Origin: GCA-003244245 sp035997545
GTDB taxonomy: Bacteria > Actinomycetota > Actinomycetes > Mycobacteriales > Pseudonocardiaceae
Assembly: GCA_035997545.1 (NCBI GenBank)
Contig: DASYIL010000186.1
Span: 1-9,033, forward strand
Reading direction: 5' to 3'
DNA length: 9,033 nt
A model generated the notes under the pieces. The model saw only the letters and a list, made by a program, of their open reading frames with translations. It ran no database searches and was not told the origin of the DNA. Position 1 is the first letter of the stretch, and the number at the start of each line of letters is the position of its first letter. Below, piece after piece: positions 7,410 through 9,033 of this stretch. A program made the translations under genes and the position numbers.

Positions 7410-8198
7410 TTGGCTCGACACCGTTCCCCAGGCAGCCAACGACCATCCCCGGTACATGGGGCGGCGCTGCACCCCGGCCCCTCAAGTCCCCGGCCAGCGC
7501 GCCGCATCACGGCACCGTCCCCCGCCGTGCGCGGCCGGGTGGTTGTAGCAGCTGTCGCCGCTGGCGCCTTCGTGGCAGCGGGCCAGACGATCGATAACAA
7601 CACCGCCGCCGCGGTCTCCGACCAAACCCCGCGGCTGACGTCCGCCCGGGACGCCTCGTCGGCGACAGGTTTCGGTGGACCCGCCCCGGCGCCGGAGTAC
7701 CTGCCGCTGACCCGACCGGCCGACCCCGCTGCCGCCGGGGCCGTGCAGGCGATGGCCAAGGGCCAGCGCCTCGTCGACCAGCGCGTCGCCCGCGAGGCCG
7801 AGGACAACCGGATCCGGTTCATTTTGCCGACAACGGGCGCCTTCACGTCCGGATACGGCTCGCGGTGGGGTGTCTTTCACTTCGGCATCGACATCGCCAA
7901 CGCCATCGGGACGCCGATTCTCGCCGCCGCCGACGGCGTGGTCGTGGAGTCCGGACCGGCCAGCGGTTTCGGCCTCTGGGTACGCGTCCAGCACACCGAT
8001 GGCACGACCACCGTCTACGGGCACATCAACCGGTCGCTGGTCGCGGAGGGCCAGAAGGTCCGAGCGGGCCAGAAGATCGCCGAAATGGGCAACCGGGGCC
8101 ACTCGACCGGACCGCACCTGCATTTCGAAGTGTGGAACGCGGCAGGCCAGAAGATCAATCCGATCACATGGCTGCACAACCACGGCGTCGACTTCTGA
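7410..8198 (+). CDS. M23 (LytM-type) zinc metallopeptidase, exported or membrane-anchored (262 aa)
   Basis: The C-terminal ~125 residues form an M23 peptidoglycan endopeptidase domain with the full metal site: His157 and Asp161 in FHFGIDIA, His205 in TVYGHINR, and His236-x-His238 in GPHLHFEVWN. The GSRWG and GTPILAAADGVVV segments are also canonical. Nothing needed for activity is missing, so it should cleave peptide cross-links in the cell wall. The N-terminus is basic and Pro/Arg-rich, then VVVAAVAAGAFVAAG (about residues 44-58) forms a signal peptide or anchor, followed by a Pro/Ala-rich linker and a short helical stretch (VQAMAKGQRLVDQRVAREAE). TTG 7410 is preferred because the start LARHRSPG resembles mycobacterial homologues and AAAGG lies 6 nt upstream; the open frame reaches back to 7146 (350 aa), overlapping the lipase end, which is unlikely. 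It corresponds to Rv0950c by context. It converges on the 98-aa gene, 20 bp away. Confidence 0.88.
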   Translation: MARHRSPGSQRPSPVHGAALHPGPSSPRPARRITAPSPAVRGRVVVAAVAAGAFVAAGQTIDNNTAAAVSDQTPRLTSARDASSATGFGGPAPAPEYLPLTRPADPAAAGAVQAMAKGQRLVDQRVAREAEDNRIRFILPTTGAFTSGYGSRWGVFHFGIDIANAIGTPILAAADGVVVESGPASGFGLWVRVQHTDGTTTVYGHINRSLVAEGQKVRAGQKIAEMGNRGHSTGPHLHFEVWNAAGQKINPITWLHNHGVDF

Positions 8199-8218
8199 CG
8201 GCGGTGCTCGCCAGATCA

Positions 8219-8515
8219 CTAGCCGCCATCCAACGGCCACCCGCCATCCAGGTGGGCGTGCGCGGTGCGCCACACCGAGCACAGCGACCGCCGGCTGTGT
8301 AACGGGCGGAACACCCGGTCGCAGTGCCGGCAGCGGCCACGGCGACCAGGACCGTGCTGCGCCAGAAGACTTCGCCAGGCCGCAGCAAGAGGGAGCAACC
8401 GGGCCCGCACCGTTGGCCAGGCCGCCCCTGGCTCCGCCCCGCGGAGCAGCCGCTCGGCGTCGCGCAGGTACGCTTCCACGCGCTCCCGCAGCACCCGGCC
8501 CAACCGCTCGTCCAT
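8219..8515 (-). CDS. Conserved actinobacterial hypothetical protein with Cys cluster (98 aa)
   Basis: The product is a small basic protein. The N-terminal half (MDERLGRVLRERVEAYLRDA onward to about residue 55) is predicted helical and rich in Arg, Leu and Glu. The C-terminal half has C62-x-x-C65, C79 and His86/His88 in RCRHCDRVF...SLCSVWRTAHAHL, which looks like a degenerate zinc-ribbon. Short actinobacterial proteins with a similar CPxC...PCTVWRTAHRHL ending are familiar to me, but I know of no function. ATG 8515 is supported by a G-rich Shine-Dalgarno-like stretch (GGGGGTGCGGG) directly upstream and by a natural helical start; the frame continues upstream without family features. A LexA-box-like site 21 bp before the start suggests DNA-damage control. 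The gene converges with the M23 peptidase. Confidence 0.7.
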   Translation of the reverse strand: MDERLGRVLRERVEAYLRDAERLLRGAEPGAAWPTVRARLLPLAAAWRSLLAQHGPGRRGRCRHCDRVFRPLHSRRSLCSVWRTAHAHLDGGWPLDGG

Positions 8516-8536
8516 CCCGCACCCCCAGCAGTTTAG

Positions 8537-8552
8537 TAGAACACATGTTCGG
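8537..8552 (-). promoter_or_regulatory. LexA (SOS) box-like site upstream of the 98-aa gene
   Basis: The plus-strand sequence TAGAACACATGTTCGG matches the mycobacterial SOS consensus TCGAAC-N4-GTTCGA at 10 of 12 conserved positions, including the complete GAAC...GTTC core; known mycobacterial boxes also vary at the outer bases. It lies 21 bp upstream of the 98-aa gene's ATG, and a TA-rich TACTAAAC stretch overlapping its edge on the minus strand could be the -10, so bound LexA would block that promoter. The N4 spacing separates it from KstR operators (AAC-N2-GTT). Confidence 0.6.
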
Positions 8553-8683
8553 ATGCTAGCCAGCCACCCCGACAACCGCTCCACTGGTTGCATGGACGAG
8601 CTCGAACGTGGCCGTGGCGCGGCGGGAGCGTTCCCACCCCTAAGTTCGGTTCGTGAAGGGCACGTGATGACCCGACCGCGCAC

Positions 8684-8897
8684 CTAGAACGGTGGTGGTT
8701 CGTGGAGGTCGTCGGGATCGTGCGGGGTGGTGGGTCCGGCCGAGGTGGTGGACGCTCCAGGATCGATAATCCCTCGACGGTGGCCAGCGGCGAATATTTA
8801 GGGTACGGCGGGCCGGGTTGGGGTCGGGGAGGTCTTCGATGATCGGTGGCGGCTGGGGGTGGTACGTCACACCCAGGGGGCTGACCCACACGACTCC
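8684..8897 (-). pseudogene. Frameshifted C-terminal remnant of a 13E12/DUF222 HNH endonuclease-family protein
   Basis: Reading the minus strand, GVVWVSPLGVTYHPQPPPII followed by EDLPDPNPA comes in one frame. PPYPKYSPLATVEGLSILE follows in a second frame, and TTSAGPTTPHDPDDLHEPPP then Phe-stop (stop at 8686-8684) in a third. Together they make the C-terminal tail that follows the HNH domain in mycobacterial 13E12 repeat-family proteins. The frame changes lie near 8805-8818 and 8750-8760, each consistent with a 1-bp indel. The DUF222 and HNH parts are absent, and no clear homology is visible upstream of the VVW segment. It is a dead fragment. The assignment rests on recognition of the tail, not a search. 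Confidence 0.6.
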
Positions 8898-9033
8898 AGA
8901 GGAGTGACACACACTGTGGGCGGCAGACCCGGTAGCCGAGGTGTCCAATTTGCCCGCTACTGGTAATCAAGAAAAAAGTGGCCCCTGACCAGCGGTTTCC
9001 CTGCAATCGGGATCTTGATTTCCCCAGGTCCAC
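8898..9033. other. Non-coding window edge with short inverted repeat, possible mobile-element end
   Basis: No gene is supported here. AATCAAGA (8965-8972) and TCTTGATT (9013-9020) form a perfect 8-bp inverted repeat 40 bp apart. An A-run followed by GTGGCCCC (8972-8984) reads on the other strand as GGGGCCACTTTTTTC, which resembles sequences at ends of IS21-type elements. The homology of the adjacent 13E12 tail breaks off at about 8897, so an insertion or rearrangement boundary may lie in this stretch. The window ends before this can be settled. Confidence 0.3.

Noticed and set aside
8537..8552. KstR-type cholesterol-regulon operator
   Set aside because: KstR sites have AAC-N2-GTT spacing; this site has AAC-N4-GTT, matching LexA instead.

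Overview
The window is about 9 kb of GC-rich actinobacterial DNA, most likely chromosomal and from a Mycobacterium. The pointers are the succinyl-CoA synthetase pair sucC-sucD, a PerM/DUF6350-type membrane protein downstream of it, an M23 peptidase with a mycobacterial-style N-terminus, a remnant of the 13E12/DUF222 HNH family, frequent GTG/TTG starts, and a LexA box of the mycobacterial TCGAAC-N4-GTTCGA type. From memory of the M. tuberculosis H37Rv order (M23 gene Rv0950c, sucC Rv0951, sucD Rv0952, Rv0953c, Rv0954, perM Rv0955, purN, purH), this is a rearranged version of the same neighbourhood. Species cannot be named from sequence alone.

Left part (1-1970). A long perfect palindrome (35-70, extended to 27-78) precedes a plus-strand FAD-dependent oxidoreductase of the phytoene-desaturase/PYROXD2 type. 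Its stop codon lies inside a 23-bp tandem duplication, where a broken PLP-dependent decarboxylase/aminotransferase remnant begins. That remnant has a frameshift from the duplication, an internal deletion and an early stop.

Middle (1991-6091). Four minus-strand genes run in the order B12-binding protein, sucC, sucD, perM. sucC and sucD are separated by 3 bp and are clearly co-transcribed. The small B12-binding protein resembles the C-terminal domain of methylmalonyl-CoA mutase. That enzyme makes succinyl-CoA, the substrate of SucCD, so the pairing is metabolically sensible. The perM-like gene lies 85 bp after sucD; the two genes expected between them by the H37Rv order are absent.

Right part (6092-9033). 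A 123-bp divergent intergenic region separates the B12 gene from a plus-strand alpha/beta-hydrolase (lipase-like) gene, whose 3' end carries a strong 10-bp-stem hairpin. After a 223-bp leader comes a secreted or membrane-anchored M23 (LytM-type) peptidase with a complete zinc site. Convergent to it is a 98-aa Cys-containing actinobacterial protein of unknown function, with a LexA/SOS-box-like site just upstream of its start. The last ~500 bp hold no intact gene: they contain a twice-frameshifted C-terminal fragment of a 13E12/DUF222 HNH protein and an unexplained edge sequence with an 8-bp inverted repeat.

The most noteworthy items are the putative SOS-controlled 98-aa protein, the loopless palindrome, the B12-domain/SucCD linkage, and the two decaying gene remnants at the edges of the block. 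I did not find a clear new multi-gene system. Homology statements rest on recognition of motifs, not on a database search.
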